Shown piece after piece: positions 34,629-44,454 of a stretch of DNA of 64,000 nt. The DNA is from Zavarzinella sp. Lineage in GTDB: Bacteria > Planctomycetota > Planctomycetia > Gemmatales > Gemmataceae. The stretch covers positions 124,001 through 188,000 of the forward strand of contig JAWKTI010000002.1 of NCBI GenBank assembly GCA_041399155.1. The letters run 5' to 3'. The notes under the pieces were generated by a model that was given only the letters and a program-made list of their open reading frames with translations, had not been told where the DNA came from and did not search any database. Position numbers and translations under genes: made by a program. Numbering within the stretch: the first letter of the stretch is position 1; each line of letters starts with the position of its first letter.

Positions 34629-37523
34629 GTGGCCGATCCTGGGAGCGACAGCGTGAGCGTGACCAACGGCCATCATCATCCGGACCATGCCATTGATTCA
34701 ATGCAGGTTCAGGTTCGCCAGACTACCGGGTGGACCGCCCGCCCACCCATAGCTGGTGAAGTAGCGGTTCCTGTATTGCAGGAACTTGGCTGGACCTGTT
34801 CGATCGCCGTTAACAATTCCCCACCAGTACCACTTCTGGAACGTATACAGCAGATTCGAAAAACGGAAGAAGCAGAACAACTAACAGTAACACCCGCCAA
34901 ATGGTGGGATGCTGAACTGGATACGAATCAACAACAGATCGTACAACAGGTACTATCAAAGCGGGACTTAATGATCATTGACGGGCCACCGGGTACCGGC
35001 AAATCACGGACCGCTCTGGAAATAATTCGGCAATATCTGGCTGAACAAAAACGGGTGCTCTGGTTGTGGCCCACTTCTGCAGATGTGGATCACTGTCTGC
35101 AAACCCCGTTGGTACAACAACTTCTACCTGTCCGTTTGTTGGCTTCCGGCGAAAATCGTGCCACTTTACCCATTGATATCAGTGCATGGACAGCCGCTGG
35201 CACACTGGACCATCTCAGTACCCAAATCTCGCTGCGACATCAGGATCAGTTACTCGACATTCAGAATAAAGTCCGGAATTTACGGCACCAACAGGATGCA
35301 GCCCACCAGTTAATGGAACAATGGCACGCCAATGAGCGTGCTGTGGCCAGCAGAAAGCAACTCGAAGAACAGAAAGTTCAACTGGCAGCAAATGTCGAGC
35401 AAAATCCACCCGCTCCATTAGCGCAGGAACTAGCCCATATCCGCAACCAGTTTCAGCAACAATTGGAAACACTCACGGAAGCGGTGGAGCAGGAACAGCG
35501 TCGACTGGATCAGGCGATAACAAACCGAGATTCAAGCAAAGCAAACATTGATGCCTGTCAGCAGCAACTGGAATTGAAAGATTCAGGCAAATGGTGGAAC
35601 CCAACATATTGGCTGACGCCCGGCAAAGAGTCTGTTCATTCGAAAATGGAGCAGATTCAGACGCAGTATAATCTGGCGACATTGGAATGCAATCAGCTTG
35701 AGGACACGTTAGCCCAAGCGAAAGCAGAATTGCAGAAAGTACAGGGCCTGATGCAGGAAAAGGTGCATCACTTGCTGGAACGGGAAATTGCCCGCCAGAG
35801 CCACGAATTGGATCAGGAAATTGGCAAAACCAATAAAGTCACCCGAGAGTTTCAATCGCTTTACGACGACTACGTGCATCAATATTCCCCACCTGCCGAC
35901 CTTTCGGTGGGCCAATTGGAAGCAGATTGTCGCAGCATTGCCGAACAATTGACTGGTCTTCAACAGGCAGAAACTGCCCACCTGCAGGCCGGTGAACTGA
36001 TCACCCAGAATACTGCCGGGCTGGCAGACCATCTCCTTTTGCAATCCCAACTGGTGGTGGGGGCATTTGATTCCATTTCCCACGATCCCTGGTTGCAACA
36101 ACTATTGCAGCAAGCCAGCTATTTCGATCTGGTGGTGCTGGAAGAAGCCCAGTTCATCTCTACCGAGCACCTTAATGCAGTTTCTGGACTTGGCCATTTG
36201 TTGTTGTTGACGGGTGACAGCTCTGCCAGCCGCCTGCATGGTTCGCCTGATTGTGTAGTTTCACCCGCATTCAGTGATCTGATCGATCAATTAGCACAGA
36301 ATTCCTGGAAGTTGCATCGCGATCGCCTGCAATGCCAGTTGCAACCAGTGCCCGAAGAGCATTTGCCTTATCTGGAAGCAGAGCCGGTCACCGACCATGC
36401 TGATTACGTGCTATGGATTCTGAACGCACCAGACGAAAGTCCGGAGCTGGCACGCATTGACTTCCCTTTGACAGCGGGATTTGCTACGGCGAAAGCATTT
36501 GTTGCAAACGAACTGGATCTGATCCGGCTGCAGCCCATCCTTCCTGGCATTCGGTGGGAGACTACCACTGATTCAATCACTGTGCACTGGGGCCCACCGG
36601 AAGTGGTGGGGCAGGATCATATCGATCTGGGCAAAGGTGTGCGGGAACATGCCACTGGACCGTACACCATTGCTGTGGAATTTGCCACCGATGCTGGCTG
36701 GACGCTGGAATCGGCAAGGGCCTGGATTCAGGAGCATTTACCTGCCGGTGCGAATCGGGTTGCCCACCTGATTCATGCTAAACGTGCCTGTACGAGTCTG
36801 GCGTGCTGGCTGAAAGCGGCATTTGGCTTCCCCTATGCCACCAACACGAAGCTGGATCGGGACGAACATGTGATGTTTTTGCCCGTGCCAAAACCCGAAG
36901 ATGCTGTGCCTGCCGCTGGACATTCCAACCCACGTGGCAGTGGGACGAAAAAAACACCCGCACCGCGGTTGCAGGGTGCTGGTTTTGAAGTCAATCTGGC
37001 AGAACGTCGCGAACGGGATACGGTTCCCGTGGATATTGCCCGACAATTGCCCCAGAAAGGGTGCGTCAATTACCGGGAAGCCACCGCACTGATTTCGTAT
37101 CTGGAAGATAACATTAGTGGGCCTGTAGTGCTGACCTCGCCGATTCCTGAACAGGTGGAATTGTTGCGACTGCTTTGTGCTCAATCGAAGCGTGCTGCCG
37201 ATTTTCAGGTGTTGCCGCCGAATGAAGCGGCCCGCACCGAAGCGGAAATTATTGCCCTGAGCCTCACTCGCAGCCACCGCACCCGTGCTGTATCGTTTGG
37301 TGCCTCGCCCAGTGTGCTGGCCAATATTGCCCGCTGTGCCCGAAAGAGGCTGATCTTTGCAGGTGATCCTGGCACATTGGCTCGCCGAATGGAATACACC
37401 GCACCCGTGGATCACCTGAACGAACAGGATTCCGAACGTGAACGGGTCTGGGTACGCGAACTCTCCTACTGCCAGAAGGCAGATAATTCCGGAAACCGAC
37501 GTAAGAAAGTTTCCGCGAACTAA
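34629..37523 (+). CDS. SF1-type helicase/ATPase with coiled-coil insertion
   Basis: A 964-residue P-loop protein. Walker A GPPGTGKSRTALEI is near residue 119, and LVVLEEAQF near 514 is the Walker B region in an EEAQ rather than DEAQ form. Between them lies a long Gln/Glu-rich coiled coil (residues about 200-450). The C-terminal part, TRSHRTRAVSFGASPSVL and KRLIFAGDPGTLARR, follows the UPF1/DNA2-like helicase end. The start codon is GTG 34629 and the first 70 residues are atypical; the frame upstream at 34522 may be part of the same protein after a frameshift. A nucleic-acid-dependent ATPase is inferred; no partner gene lies beside it. Confidence 0.8.
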   Translation: MADPGSDSVSVTNGHHHPDHAIDSMQVQVRQTTGWTARPPIAGEVAVPVLQELGWTCSIAVNNSPPVPLLERIQQIRKTEEAEQLTVTPAKWWDAELDTNQQQIVQQVLSKRDLMIIDGPPGTGKSRTALEIIRQYLAEQKRVLWLWPTSADVDHCLQTPLVQQLLPVRLLASGENRATLPIDISAWTAAGTLDHLSTQISLRHQDQLLDIQNKVRNLRHQQDAAHQLMEQWHANERAVASRKQLEEQKVQLAANVEQNPPAPLAQELAHIRNQFQQQLETLTEAVEQEQRRLDQAITNRDSSKANIDACQQQLELKDSGKWWNPTYWLTPGKESVHSKMEQIQTQYNLATLECNQLEDTLAQAKAELQKVQGLMQEKVHHLLEREIARQSHELDQEIGKTNKVTREFQSLYDDYVHQYSPPADLSVGQLEADCRSIAEQLTGLQQAETAHLQAGELITQNTAGLADHLLLQSQLVVGAFDSISHDPWLQQLLQQASYFDLVVLEEAQFISTEHLNAVSGLGHLLLLTGDSSASRLHGSPDCVVSPAFSDLIDQLAQNSWKLHRDRLQCQLQPVPEEHLPYLEAEPVTDHADYVLWILNAPDESPELARIDFPLTAGFATAKAFVANELDLIRLQPILPGIRWETTTDSITVHWGPPEVVGQDHIDLGKGVREHATGPYTIAVEFATDAGWTLESARAWIQEHLPAGANRVAHLIHAKRACTSLACWLKAAFGFPYATNTKLDRDEHVMFLPVPKPEDAVPAAGHSNPRGSGTKKTPAPRLQGAGFEVNLAERRERDTVPVDIARQLPQKGCVNYREATALISYLEDNISGPVVLTSPIPEQVELLRLLCAQSKRAADFQVLPPNEAARTEAEIIALSLTRSHRTRAVSFGASPSVLANIARCARKRLIFAGDPGTLARRMEYTAPVDHLNEQDSERERVWVRELSYCQKADNSGNRRKKVSAN

Positions 37524-37647
37524 CAAAGTATTACAAATTGTGGTCTATAATTTGTTCACTCTCCTAGCAATAACACGTGCTCACGCACGTTTCGGCTGAA
37601 CAACTTTAATCTTCGCAACATTGTAATATTGTCTTATTTTCAAATAA

Positions 37648-37671
37648 CAATATCATAATAGTGTGATATTG
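37648..37671. promoter_or_regulatory. Probable ArsR-family operator
   Basis: CAATATCA-TAATAGTG-TGATATTG is an inverted repeat with 8-bp arms and 8-base centre, lying 16 bases before the ArsR-like start codon in AT-rich DNA. ArsR/SmtB proteins bind such elements to repress their own genes. Confidence 0.65.
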
Positions 37672-37687
37672 AAAGTAGTTGGTACGC

Positions 37688-38017
37688 ATGAAGAAAATGA
37701 CTCAGGAACAATACAGTCACCTTGCCCGTTGGTTTCAGGTTTTAGCAGATCCTACTCGACTGGCCATTATGTACGCTCTGCAGAAAGAGAGCAAACGAGT
37801 GAACGATCTGGTGGAATTGTTGGGCGCAAAACAGGCAAACGTCTCCAAACAGTTGGGCATTCTGCATTCTGCGGCTCTGGTCAGCCGCCAGCGAGATGGC
37901 ACCACCGTGCATTACAGCATTGCCGATCCGATTGTTTTTGAAATATGCGATCTGGTGTCCTCCAAACTGCAAAACGATCTTCGGGATCAAATGGCAATGT
38001 TCGGCGAAGAACAGTAA
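37688..38017 (+). CDS. ArsR-family winged-helix regulator
   Basis: A 109-residue regulator with a winged helix: LADPTRLAIMYALQKESKRVNDLVELLGAKQANVSKQLGILHSAALVSRQRDGTTVHYSIAD. The classical CXC arsenic/metal motif in helix alpha3 is absent, so the signal is not a thiol-bound metal of that kind. ATG 37688 (MKKMTQ) is preferred to the frame start at 37679. The palindrome before it suggests autoregulation. The next gene is ThiF-like and 27 bases downstream, likely cotranscribed. Confidence 0.85.
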   Translation: MKKMTQEQYSHLARWFQVLADPTRLAIMYALQKESKRVNDLVELLGAKQANVSKQLGILHSAALVSRQRDGTTVHYSIADPIVFEICDLVSSKLQNDLRDQMAMFGEEQ

Positions 38018-38044
38018 CCGCTTGCACCCAGGTGGGGGCTGTTC

Positions 38045-38863
38045 ATGGCCACAATTTTCATCGCTGGGGTGGGCTCAGGTGGCATGTCTGTGCTCGATTT
38101 AGTGGCACGCGATCCGCTTGTCACTGAAATTATCCTGATCGATCCAGATTTCTATGCCCCCCACAATGTGCAGCGGCATTACTTCCCACCCGTCGATGTG
38201 GGCATGCTGAAAGTGGAACTTGCCAGGCGCTGGCTACAGGCAATGCGGCCGGAACTAAGCATTATCGCGGAACCGATTGACCTGCTCGATTCTAACCACC
38301 ATGACTGGTTGGCTGATGTGAGCAACCGATGCGATCTGGGTATCTGTGCGGTCGATCGCGAACCTGCCAAGTTTCAATTCGACTTTTTGATGCGTACTGC
38401 CCACAAACCCTGGACACTGGGCGAGGTGCTCGCCGGCGGTATTGCTGGCTGGGTTCATTTGTTTCTGCCCGGTTCTGCCTGTTATGGCTGTGTCTGCAGC
38501 TACTTGAAGCGGGAAATCGAACTGGTTCAGGAACCAGTTCCCAATTACTCACAGCAAGAAAGCACATTGCCAGCAACCAGCATTCCGGCCAGTCGTGCGG
38601 CAATCAGCACAATGGGCAGTCTGCATGCCCACAGCAGCCTGCAACTGTTGCATCACCAGGAGTTGCCTTTTTCCAGCTTGCTTTTCCCGCTGCAGGTCGT
38701 GCCGGAAATATTCACCATTCCTTATCAGGCATTGAGTTACCAGTTTTCGCCACTGCCCGAGTGCCTGTTTTGCAGTGGGAGTTCCGCCGCGCCTGATGCG
38801 GAAAATCAAACCATGGACCAGCTATTGACAAGTCGGCTGCAGCAGTTGGGCGAAAACGGTTAA
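38045..38863 (+). CDS. ThiF/MoeB/HesA-family E1-like protein
   Basis: A 272-residue protein of the E1-like adenylating fold. FIAGVGSGGMSVLDLVARDP is the nucleotide-binding loop, IILIDPDFYAPHNVQRHYF holds the aspartate and arginine typical of the family, and two CxxC-type clusters (ACYGCVC, PECLFC) look like a zinc site. Such enzymes activate a small protein tail or sulfur carrier, but no such carrier is adjacent. It follows the ArsR gene and precedes an AlkD-like gene, so the partner is unknown. Confidence 0.8.
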   Translation: MATIFIAGVGSGGMSVLDLVARDPLVTEIILIDPDFYAPHNVQRHYFPPVDVGMLKVELARRWLQAMRPELSIIAEPIDLLDSNHHDWLADVSNRCDLGICAVDREPAKFQFDFLMRTAHKPWTLGEVLAGGIAGWVHLFLPGSACYGCVCSYLKREIELVQEPVPNYSQQESTLPATSIPASRAAISTMGSLHAHSSLQLLHHQELPFSSLLFPLQVVPEIFTIPYQALSYQFSPLPECLFCSGSSAAPDAENQTMDQLLTSRLQQLGENG

Positions 38864-38906
38864 GCTGCTAAAAAATCGTCTGGTACCCATTTTCAGCAGG
38901 CATCTG

Positions 38907-39674
38907 ATGGCGAAAGCCCGAAACACCCACTCCCGAAGCAAAGTATCGCCAGAAATTGTGCAGCAATTGAATCTTGGCACACGTGCTCCCGCCAACCTGA
39001 TGGAAGGTTTGGTGGTAGATTTCGCCACGTTAATGAAAAACGCCTGCCCACGTGTTTCGGAAAGTCAACTGTTGAGATTTACGGCAGATTCTCCCACGAT
39101 CACGAGACGAATGGCTATCGGTGGGCAGATTGTGCGGGAAATCTATGGCACCGACCTGGAAGAACTGTTACTCCACCCATCAGACACCGTGCGAGGCTGG
39201 GTAGCATTCGCCTGGCAACTGGAAGAAAGCTGGGACCTGGCTGCACGCATCAATCGCTTTCGGCCACTGGCAATCGATGAGCATTTTGGTGTGCGGGAAT
39301 GGGCCTGGATGGCATTGCGACCACATCTCGTCGCAGACCTGGATAGTGCAATTCAACTTCTCAACCCTTGGGTAGTGGATGAGAGTCCGTTCGCTCGACG
39401 ATTTGCCGTCGAAGCCACACGCCCACGTGGGGTGTGGTGCAGCCACATTACCGAATTGAAAACCCACCCGGAACGTGCTCTGACTTTATTGGAACCATTG
39501 CAGACCGAACCGGAAAAGTACGTTCAGGATTCTGTAGCCAACTGGCTGAATGATGCTTCAAAAACCCAGCCACAGTGGGTACAGCAAATATGTCAACGCT
39601 GGCTGAAAGCCCACCCTGCTGAAAAATCGACCGCACGAATCTGCCAGCGGGCCACCCGTAGTATCAAGGCTTAG
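38907..39674 (+). CDS. DNA alkylation repeat (AlkD-like HEAT) protein
   Basis: A 255-residue HEAT-like helical repeat protein. LLLHPSDTVRGWVAFAWQLEES, FGVREWAWMALRPHL and DESPFARRFAVEATRPRGVW are successive helical repeats in the AlkD pattern, and YVQDSVANWLNDASK is the C-terminal signature of DNA alkylation repeat enzymes. AlkD-type proteins excise N3/N7-alkylated purines. Not all members keep catalytic activity, so repair is inferred, not shown. It is likely cotranscribed with the ThiF-like gene. Confidence 0.8.
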   Translation: MAKARNTHSRSKVSPEIVQQLNLGTRAPANLMEGLVVDFATLMKNACPRVSESQLLRFTADSPTITRRMAIGGQIVREIYGTDLEELLLHPSDTVRGWVAFAWQLEESWDLAARINRFRPLAIDEHFGVREWAWMALRPHLVADLDSAIQLLNPWVVDESPFARRFAVEATRPRGVWCSHITELKTHPERALTLLEPLQTEPEKYVQDSVANWLNDASKTQPQWVQQICQRWLKAHPAEKSTARICQRATRSIKA

Positions 39675-39687
39675 CACCAGCACACGT

Positions 39688-41145
39688 TTACGTCCCACAG
39701 TAGGTGCGGTAGCGGGGCTGGTTTTCATCGGGCGATGCAGCAAAGCCTATATCCGATGGCACATCAAACGGTTTTTGCAGCACACTTAACAACTGATGAA
39801 AGGGCTCGTAATCGTTTTCACGTTCTGCAGCCTGCAAAGCATCTTCCACCAACGCATTCCGTGGGATCACCACCGGATTGACTTGCTGCATTCGCTGCAC
39901 TGCCGCGTTGAACCCACCTTCTTCATGGGCAGTACGTGCCTGCCAACGTTTACGCCAGGCAGCGAAATCTGCATCATCCGCACAAAAAGTGGGTAGAGGC
40001 AACGAACGAAACGTATTGGTAAAGTCCTGCTTTTTGTCCTGCATCCATTCCAGCAACTGCACAATCAACGCTTCATCATCAGGCAATTCCTGCTGCAGGC
40101 CCAGCTTTGCCCGCATCCCACGCAGAAAGTATTGTTGAAAAACAGTTTCAAACGATTCAACCGCCTTGGTGGCAAAATCAACCGCATCATCGAGATCAAC
40201 TGACAACATCGGAATCAGCGTTTCGGCAAAGCGTGCCAGATTCCACTGGGCGATTTTCGGCTGGTTGCCATAGGCATATCGGCCATGATCGTCGATAGAA
40301 CTGAACACCGTATTCACATGGTAGCGATCCATGAAAGCACACGGCCCATAATCAATTGTTTCGCCTGAGAGTGCCATGTTATCGGTATTCATTACTCCGT
40401 GGACAAATCCCACGCACTGCCATTGGGCAATCAGGCGGGCCTGGCGATCAATGACTGCGTGTAGAAACGCACGATACCTTTCTCGATCTTGAAACGCCAG
40501 CAATTCAGGATCGTGCCGCTGGATGGTGTAGTCAGCCAGGATTTTCAGGTTTTCCACATCCCGACGTGCGGCAAAGTATTGAAACGTGCCCACGCGGATG
40601 TGGCTGGCAGCAATTCGGGTCAGGATGGCACCGGGAAGCATTTCATAACGAAATACCGGCTTGCCCGTGGTTACCACTGCCAGGCTGCGGGTGGTTGGAA
40701 TATCCAGGGCGTGCATTGCTTCGCTGATTAGATATTCCCGCAACATTGGCCCAAGCACTGCCAGGCCATCACCACGTCGAGAGTAGGTGGTGGGCCCCGA
40801 TCCTTTGAACTGGATATCCAGCAATGTGCCATCTGGCGTGCGATGCTCGCCAATTAACATCGCCCGCCCATCACCCAGTATGGTGAAGCCACCATACTGA
40901 TGACCGGCATACGCCTGGGCAATGGTGTTGCTGCCCGCGGGAAGCTGTTTGCCGGAAAAAATTTCCGCAAGTTCCTCATCCGAACACTCACGGAAATCCA
41001 GCCCCATCTCCTCAGCAAGTGCGTGGTTGAACATCGCTAACGCAGGCTTCCCCACAGGTGCGGGCTGTGCCTGAGAGAAAAACGCTTCGGGCAATTGGGC
41101 ATAAGAATGTTCAAACTTCCAGCCTGGATCGTGCAGCACAGCCAT
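39688..41145 (-). CDS. selO: Protein adenylyltransferase SelO
   Basis: SelO is a pseudokinase-fold enzyme that transfers AMP to protein Ser/Thr/Tyr residues. The 485-residue protein has AQAYAGHQYGGFTILGDGRAMLIGE, FKGSGPTTYSRRGDGLAVLGPMLREYLISEAM and GFVHGVMNTDNMAL, the nucleotide and metal-binding segments of the family, and it ends in YRTYCGT, the family's C-terminal Cys motif. The start ATG is directly next to the stop of the ThuA-like gene (TAA immediately followed by ATG), so the two are translated in tandem. Confidence 0.95.
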   Translation of the reverse strand: MAVLHDPGWKFEHSYAQLPEAFFSQAQPAPVGKPALAMFNHALAEEMGLDFRECSDEELAEIFSGKQLPAGSNTIAQAYAGHQYGGFTILGDGRAMLIGEHRTPDGTLLDIQFKGSGPTTYSRRGDGLAVLGPMLREYLISEAMHALDIPTTRSLAVVTTGKPVFRYEMLPGAILTRIAASHIRVGTFQYFAARRDVENLKILADYTIQRHDPELLAFQDRERYRAFLHAVIDRQARLIAQWQCVGFVHGVMNTDNMALSGETIDYGPCAFMDRYHVNTVFSSIDDHGRYAYGNQPKIAQWNLARFAETLIPMLSVDLDDAVDFATKAVESFETVFQQYFLRGMRAKLGLQQELPDDEALIVQLLEWMQDKKQDFTNTFRSLPLPTFCADDADFAAWRKRWQARTAHEEGGFNAAVQRMQQVNPVVIPRNALVEDALQAAERENDYEPFHQLLSVLQKPFDVPSDIGFAASPDENQPRYRTYCGT

Positions 41146-42057
41146 TTATTTCTTCTTTCCTTTCGGATCGAGGTTTTTCTTCATCTCTTCATCAGTTACT
41201 TCAGAAGCAACGCCATTCTGGGGCACATCCACTTTGCTGATCCACAACAGGGCATTCAGCACCAGCTTTCGGAAATCGTTGTTCTGCCAATTAATATGGA
41301 AGTGGCCACCGGTAAAGCCAACACCACGCCCACCATCAGGCCGTTCGGTGCACCACATCACATGCTCTGGTCTGCCTTTGGCTTCCTGGATGTGCTTGTA
41401 AGGCCCTTTCGGATAAACATAAGGGCCATCACGTGTAGCATCGGTCGGTGTGGCTGTTAAAATGGGTGTCACGCCCTGCAGTTCTGGCCGAAATCGCATG
41501 TTAAAGTACCATTCATCAAAGATGGCGAATGGCTTCACCCCACGACAGATCGGATGATCGGGCAGTTTGGTGAACTCGGCTTTCCACATGGGATTGCACG
41601 ACCATTCATGTTCGTAGCACCCACCAATCCAGGTGCGGAACGCATCGCCCGGCTTCCCCTTGGGCACTTCCACTCCAAAGTGGCAGCAGAACAAACCCAC
41701 GCCTTTGGCAATTAATTTGTCGATCCGCGGAATCCGTTCACCCTGAATCAGGGGATGTCTGCCCCCACCATCGGCGTAGACGAAAATGGCATCCGCCCCA
41801 TCCAGCATGGAGTCGTCTTTGGGATAACCGTTCAGCACAATTTCCACATCCAGCCCAGCAATTCCTTGCAGGCACTTTTGAAACAGCAGCACCCCGGCGT
41901 TATGTTCGTGCATGCCAGGCCCGTGGCTGGGGGTGCCCGCAATCATCACGAGTTTCCGTTTTTTGGTGGGTTGTTCTGCCATCAATGGGAAGCCCACTGC
42001 GGAGGCAATAGTGGCACTGCCAGCAGCAAGAGCAGTACGACGAGAGGGAAGGAACAT
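41146..42057 (-). CDS. Tat-exported ThuA-like protein
   Basis: A 303-residue protein of the ThuA (trehalose-utilisation-like) class. It begins with a Tat signal (SRRTALAAGSATIASAVG), followed by KRKLVMIAGTPSHGPGMHEHNAG. GLFCCHFGVEVP, FDEWYFNMRF and GFTGGHFHINW are the other segments of the ThuA fold, which resembles class I glutamine amidotransferases but with no proven reaction in most planctomycete members. ATG 42057 is chosen because GGAG lies upstream. It is followed by selO with no gap. Confidence 0.85.
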   Translation of the reverse strand: MFLPSRRTALAAGSATIASAVGFPLMAEQPTKKRKLVMIAGTPSHGPGMHEHNAGVLLFQKCLQGIAGLDVEIVLNGYPKDDSMLDGADAIFVYADGGGRHPLIQGERIPRIDKLIAKGVGLFCCHFGVEVPKGKPGDAFRTWIGGCYEHEWSCNPMWKAEFTKLPDHPICRGVKPFAIFDEWYFNMRFRPELQGVTPILTATPTDATRDGPYVYPKGPYKHIQEAKGRPEHVMWCTERPDGGRGVGFTGGHFHINWQNNDFRKLVLNALLWISKVDVPQNGVASEVTDEEMKKNLDPKGKKK

Positions 42058-42507
42058 ACGATCTCCAAACTGGTATGACAAAGTAATTGTTGGTACCGTT
42101 ATCTTATCAGGCGATTCCACAACCAGGTGGGGTGCCCAACCATGCCAGAAAGTTAGCATGGATTTAATTTCACTTGTATATAATATATCCACGAGGTCAT
42201 TCAAAAAAGAAGTTTTTTCACGTTATGTGGCTATTCTGAAAGAAACGAATCATCGTAAGTGATTAATTTGAAATAACTTGCAATTGAATAAACTTTTTTG
42301 TGAATTTTTACAAAATCGATATCACCCCATGGAATGAGTTGCGAATTTATAGTGTACAAAATGGTATTTTATTGGCAGATTTGCGAATGGTCGGAGCGCA
42401 CCGGCGACACTGTGTGAAGTGATTTAACAGACATTTTACATCGCCTTGTGCAATTGCCTGATATGATTTCATTATTCGACTGGCACTGTTGAGGCAGGGC
42501 TGATTTT
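42058..42507. other. Intergenic region with AT-rich DNA
   Basis: The ThuA-like gene (minus) and the DUF2784 gene (plus) diverge from this 450-base stretch. It must hold both promoters. No gene, RNA or repeat was recognised. Confidence 0.4.
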
Positions 42508-42942
42508 ATGTACGGATTTTTCGCCGATTGCGTTGTTTTTGTACACGTTTGCTATGTTGCGTTCGTGGTACTGGGTCAATTATTCATCATGATCGGCTGG
42601 TTGCGGGGCTGGCAAGTCGCACGCAATTTCTGGTTTCGCATTACCCACCTGATCCTGATTGGGGTGGTTGTTTTTGAAGAAATCATCGATGTTCGCTGTC
42701 CTCTTTCGATCTGGGAACAACGCCTGCGGGAACTGGCAGGGCAGCCCACCAACAGCGATACTTTTCTGGGCAGAATGATGCACGCACTGATTTTTCATGA
42801 TTGGCCACCTTACGTGTTCACGATTCTAAACGTAACGATGGGTACGATCATCCTGATCACGTTGAACTTCTTTCGCCCACGCTGGCCTGCGTTTGTGCGT
42901 CGGAGACTAACCAGGAAACCAGGTGCGTACGAAGTGGTCTGA
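42508..42942 (+). CDS. DUF2784 membrane protein
   Basis: A 144-residue membrane protein with three to four hydrophobic helices. VFVHVCYVAFVVLGQLFIMIGW is the first, FRITHLILIGVVVFEEIID the second, and VFTILNVTMGTIILITLNFF the last. The DVRCPLSIWEQRLRELAG loop is the DUF2784 hallmark. Function unknown; it sits in the inner membrane. Gene stands alone, ending eight bases before the oppositely oriented sulfatase stop. Confidence 0.85.
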   Translation: MYGFFADCVVFVHVCYVAFVVLGQLFIMIGWLRGWQVARNFWFRITHLILIGVVVFEEIIDVRCPLSIWEQRLRELAGQPTNSDTFLGRMMHALIFHDWPPYVFTILNVTMGTIILITLNFFRPRWPAFVRRRLTRKPGAYEVV

Positions 42943-42950
42943 TGGTTTGC

Positions 42951-44372
42951 TTATTTTTGTTTTGGCTTGAGGTGATTGTCCAGATCTCTTCTCAAACGTG
43001 CAACGATTTCCGGATTGTCCGCAGCAATATTCCTGGTTTCCCCAGCTGTCGTTGTGTGATCGTATAACTCTGTCGAACCATCACGATGCTGAATCAGTCG
43101 ATAACGATCAGTGCGAATGGTTTGAGCATTCCCAGTGTAGGAAACAGCGGCCCCACCGATCTCCTTCGGATCTCGCAGTGATTTCAACAACTGGTCGCGG
43201 TTCTTCAGAAAATCCGGGCGTTTCGTATCTGTCAGCTCGCAGATTGTTGGGAAAAGATCACGCGTTTCCACAATCGCACGAGTGGCTTCACCTGGTTTTT
43301 CTATCCCAGGGTAATGAATGATTAATGGCGACCGCAGCGATTCTTCGAAGAGGGAATGTTTGCCCCAGATCGCGTGTTCTCCCAGGTGCCAGCCATGATC
43401 GCCCCAGAGAATAATGATGGTGTTCTTTGCTGCGGGGGAATCATTCAGCGCGTTCAGCAGGTGACCAAGAGAAGCATCGGCATAACTGACGCATGCAGCG
43501 TAATGCCTGCGGACCTGAGTTGCGAATTCGGCATCCGTGTTTGGATTGCGATTCCACCGCTGATACTTCATGAACTCTCCAGAATTGTGCCACGTGGTCT
43601 TCCCTTTGGGTTTGTCGGGATGTGGTATTTTGGGCAGTTCGACATTGTCGTAGAGATCAAGGTATTTTTTTGGTGCACCGAACGGCAGGTGGGGGCGAAG
43701 GATTCCAACTGCCAGCAAAAATGGCTTTTCACCAGGCTGCCCCAACAGTTGGAGTTGTCGGATCGCCTCTGGAACGGTAACGCCATCCGGGTAGATCTCA
43801 TCCCCACCGGCTTCTGCCTGAAAGACGGGCATTTCACCAACCTTTTCCCGAATCTGACCATTGGCCAGGCCATGCATCCAGCCACGTGGGTGCTTCCAGG
43901 CACCAGCAGGCAACAGATGCCGATCCCAGGCGCCAGGCATCTCGGGCTGTTCATCGTTGTTCCAGTCTGGTCCGCCACGCCCACCAGGGTGGTGCGATAC
44001 TTTGCCGATGGAAACGGTCTGATAGCCGTGGTTCCGAAACCATTCTGGCATGGAGGGTGCGACCGCCTGTGGCTGGGTTTTCATTTGTGCGGCCCGACGA
44101 AACAAGGCATCATTGCCAGCGGGGCCGTAGCTGCCAGTCAGCAATGTATAACGGGAAGCTCCACAGGTGGGGGCCTGCACATAATGGCGGGTAAAGATCC
44201 GACTGCGTTTTGCCAGCGCATCGATATGCGGGGTTTTGATGTACCCCACACCATAGCAGCCCAACTCTGGCCGCAAATCATCCACACAGATCAGCAGGAT
44301 GTTTGGCGGTGCGGCAGCTACTGCAGAAACACTGAAAGTGAATAGTATCAGGAAAATCAAGTAAAAGCGCAT
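42951..44372 (-). CDS. Secreted type I sulfatase
   Basis: A 473-residue sulfatase with a Sec signal peptide (IFLILFTFSVSAVAAA). The metal-binding start is NILLICVDDLRPELG, and the active site reads TCGASRYTLLTG with Cys70; it has Ala instead of Pro in the usual CxPxR, so a CxAxR type. The cysteine must be converted to formylglycine by a maturase. The pattern resembles iduronate-2-sulfatase-like enzymes acting on sulfated polysaccharides. Planctomycetes carry many such sulfatases. Its substrate is unknown and no maturase lies in the window. Confidence 0.92.
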   Translation of the reverse strand: MRFYLIFLILFTFSVSAVAAAPPNILLICVDDLRPELGCYGVGYIKTPHIDALAKRSRIFTRHYVQAPTCGASRYTLLTGSYGPAGNDALFRRAAQMKTQPQAVAPSMPEWFRNHGYQTVSIGKVSHHPGGRGGPDWNNDEQPEMPGAWDRHLLPAGAWKHPRGWMHGLANGQIREKVGEMPVFQAEAGGDEIYPDGVTVPEAIRQLQLLGQPGEKPFLLAVGILRPHLPFGAPKKYLDLYDNVELPKIPHPDKPKGKTTWHNSGEFMKYQRWNRNPNTDAEFATQVRRHYAACVSYADASLGHLLNALNDSPAAKNTIIILWGDHGWHLGEHAIWGKHSLFEESLRSPLIIHYPGIEKPGEATRAIVETRDLFPTICELTDTKRPDFLKNRDQLLKSLRDPKEIGGAAVSYTGNAQTIRTDRYRLIQHRDGSTELYDHTTTAGETRNIAADNPEIVARLRRDLDNHLKPKQK

Positions 44373-44454
44373 AATGTCAATTCCCTGGAAATGTAATGGT
44401 AGTTTTCAACTGAAAGTTATTGGAAAGACTTTGATGAGCATTTCGCAATAATAT

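Noticed and set aside
36738..37526. Minus-strand ORF of 262 codons opposite the SF1-type ATPase
   Set aside because: Overlaps the conserved helicase end; no start signal or domain.
43356..44345. Plus-strand ORF of 329 codons opposite the sulfatase
   Set aside because: It is the antisense of a clear sulfatase with an intact active site; composition is typical of a shadow frame.
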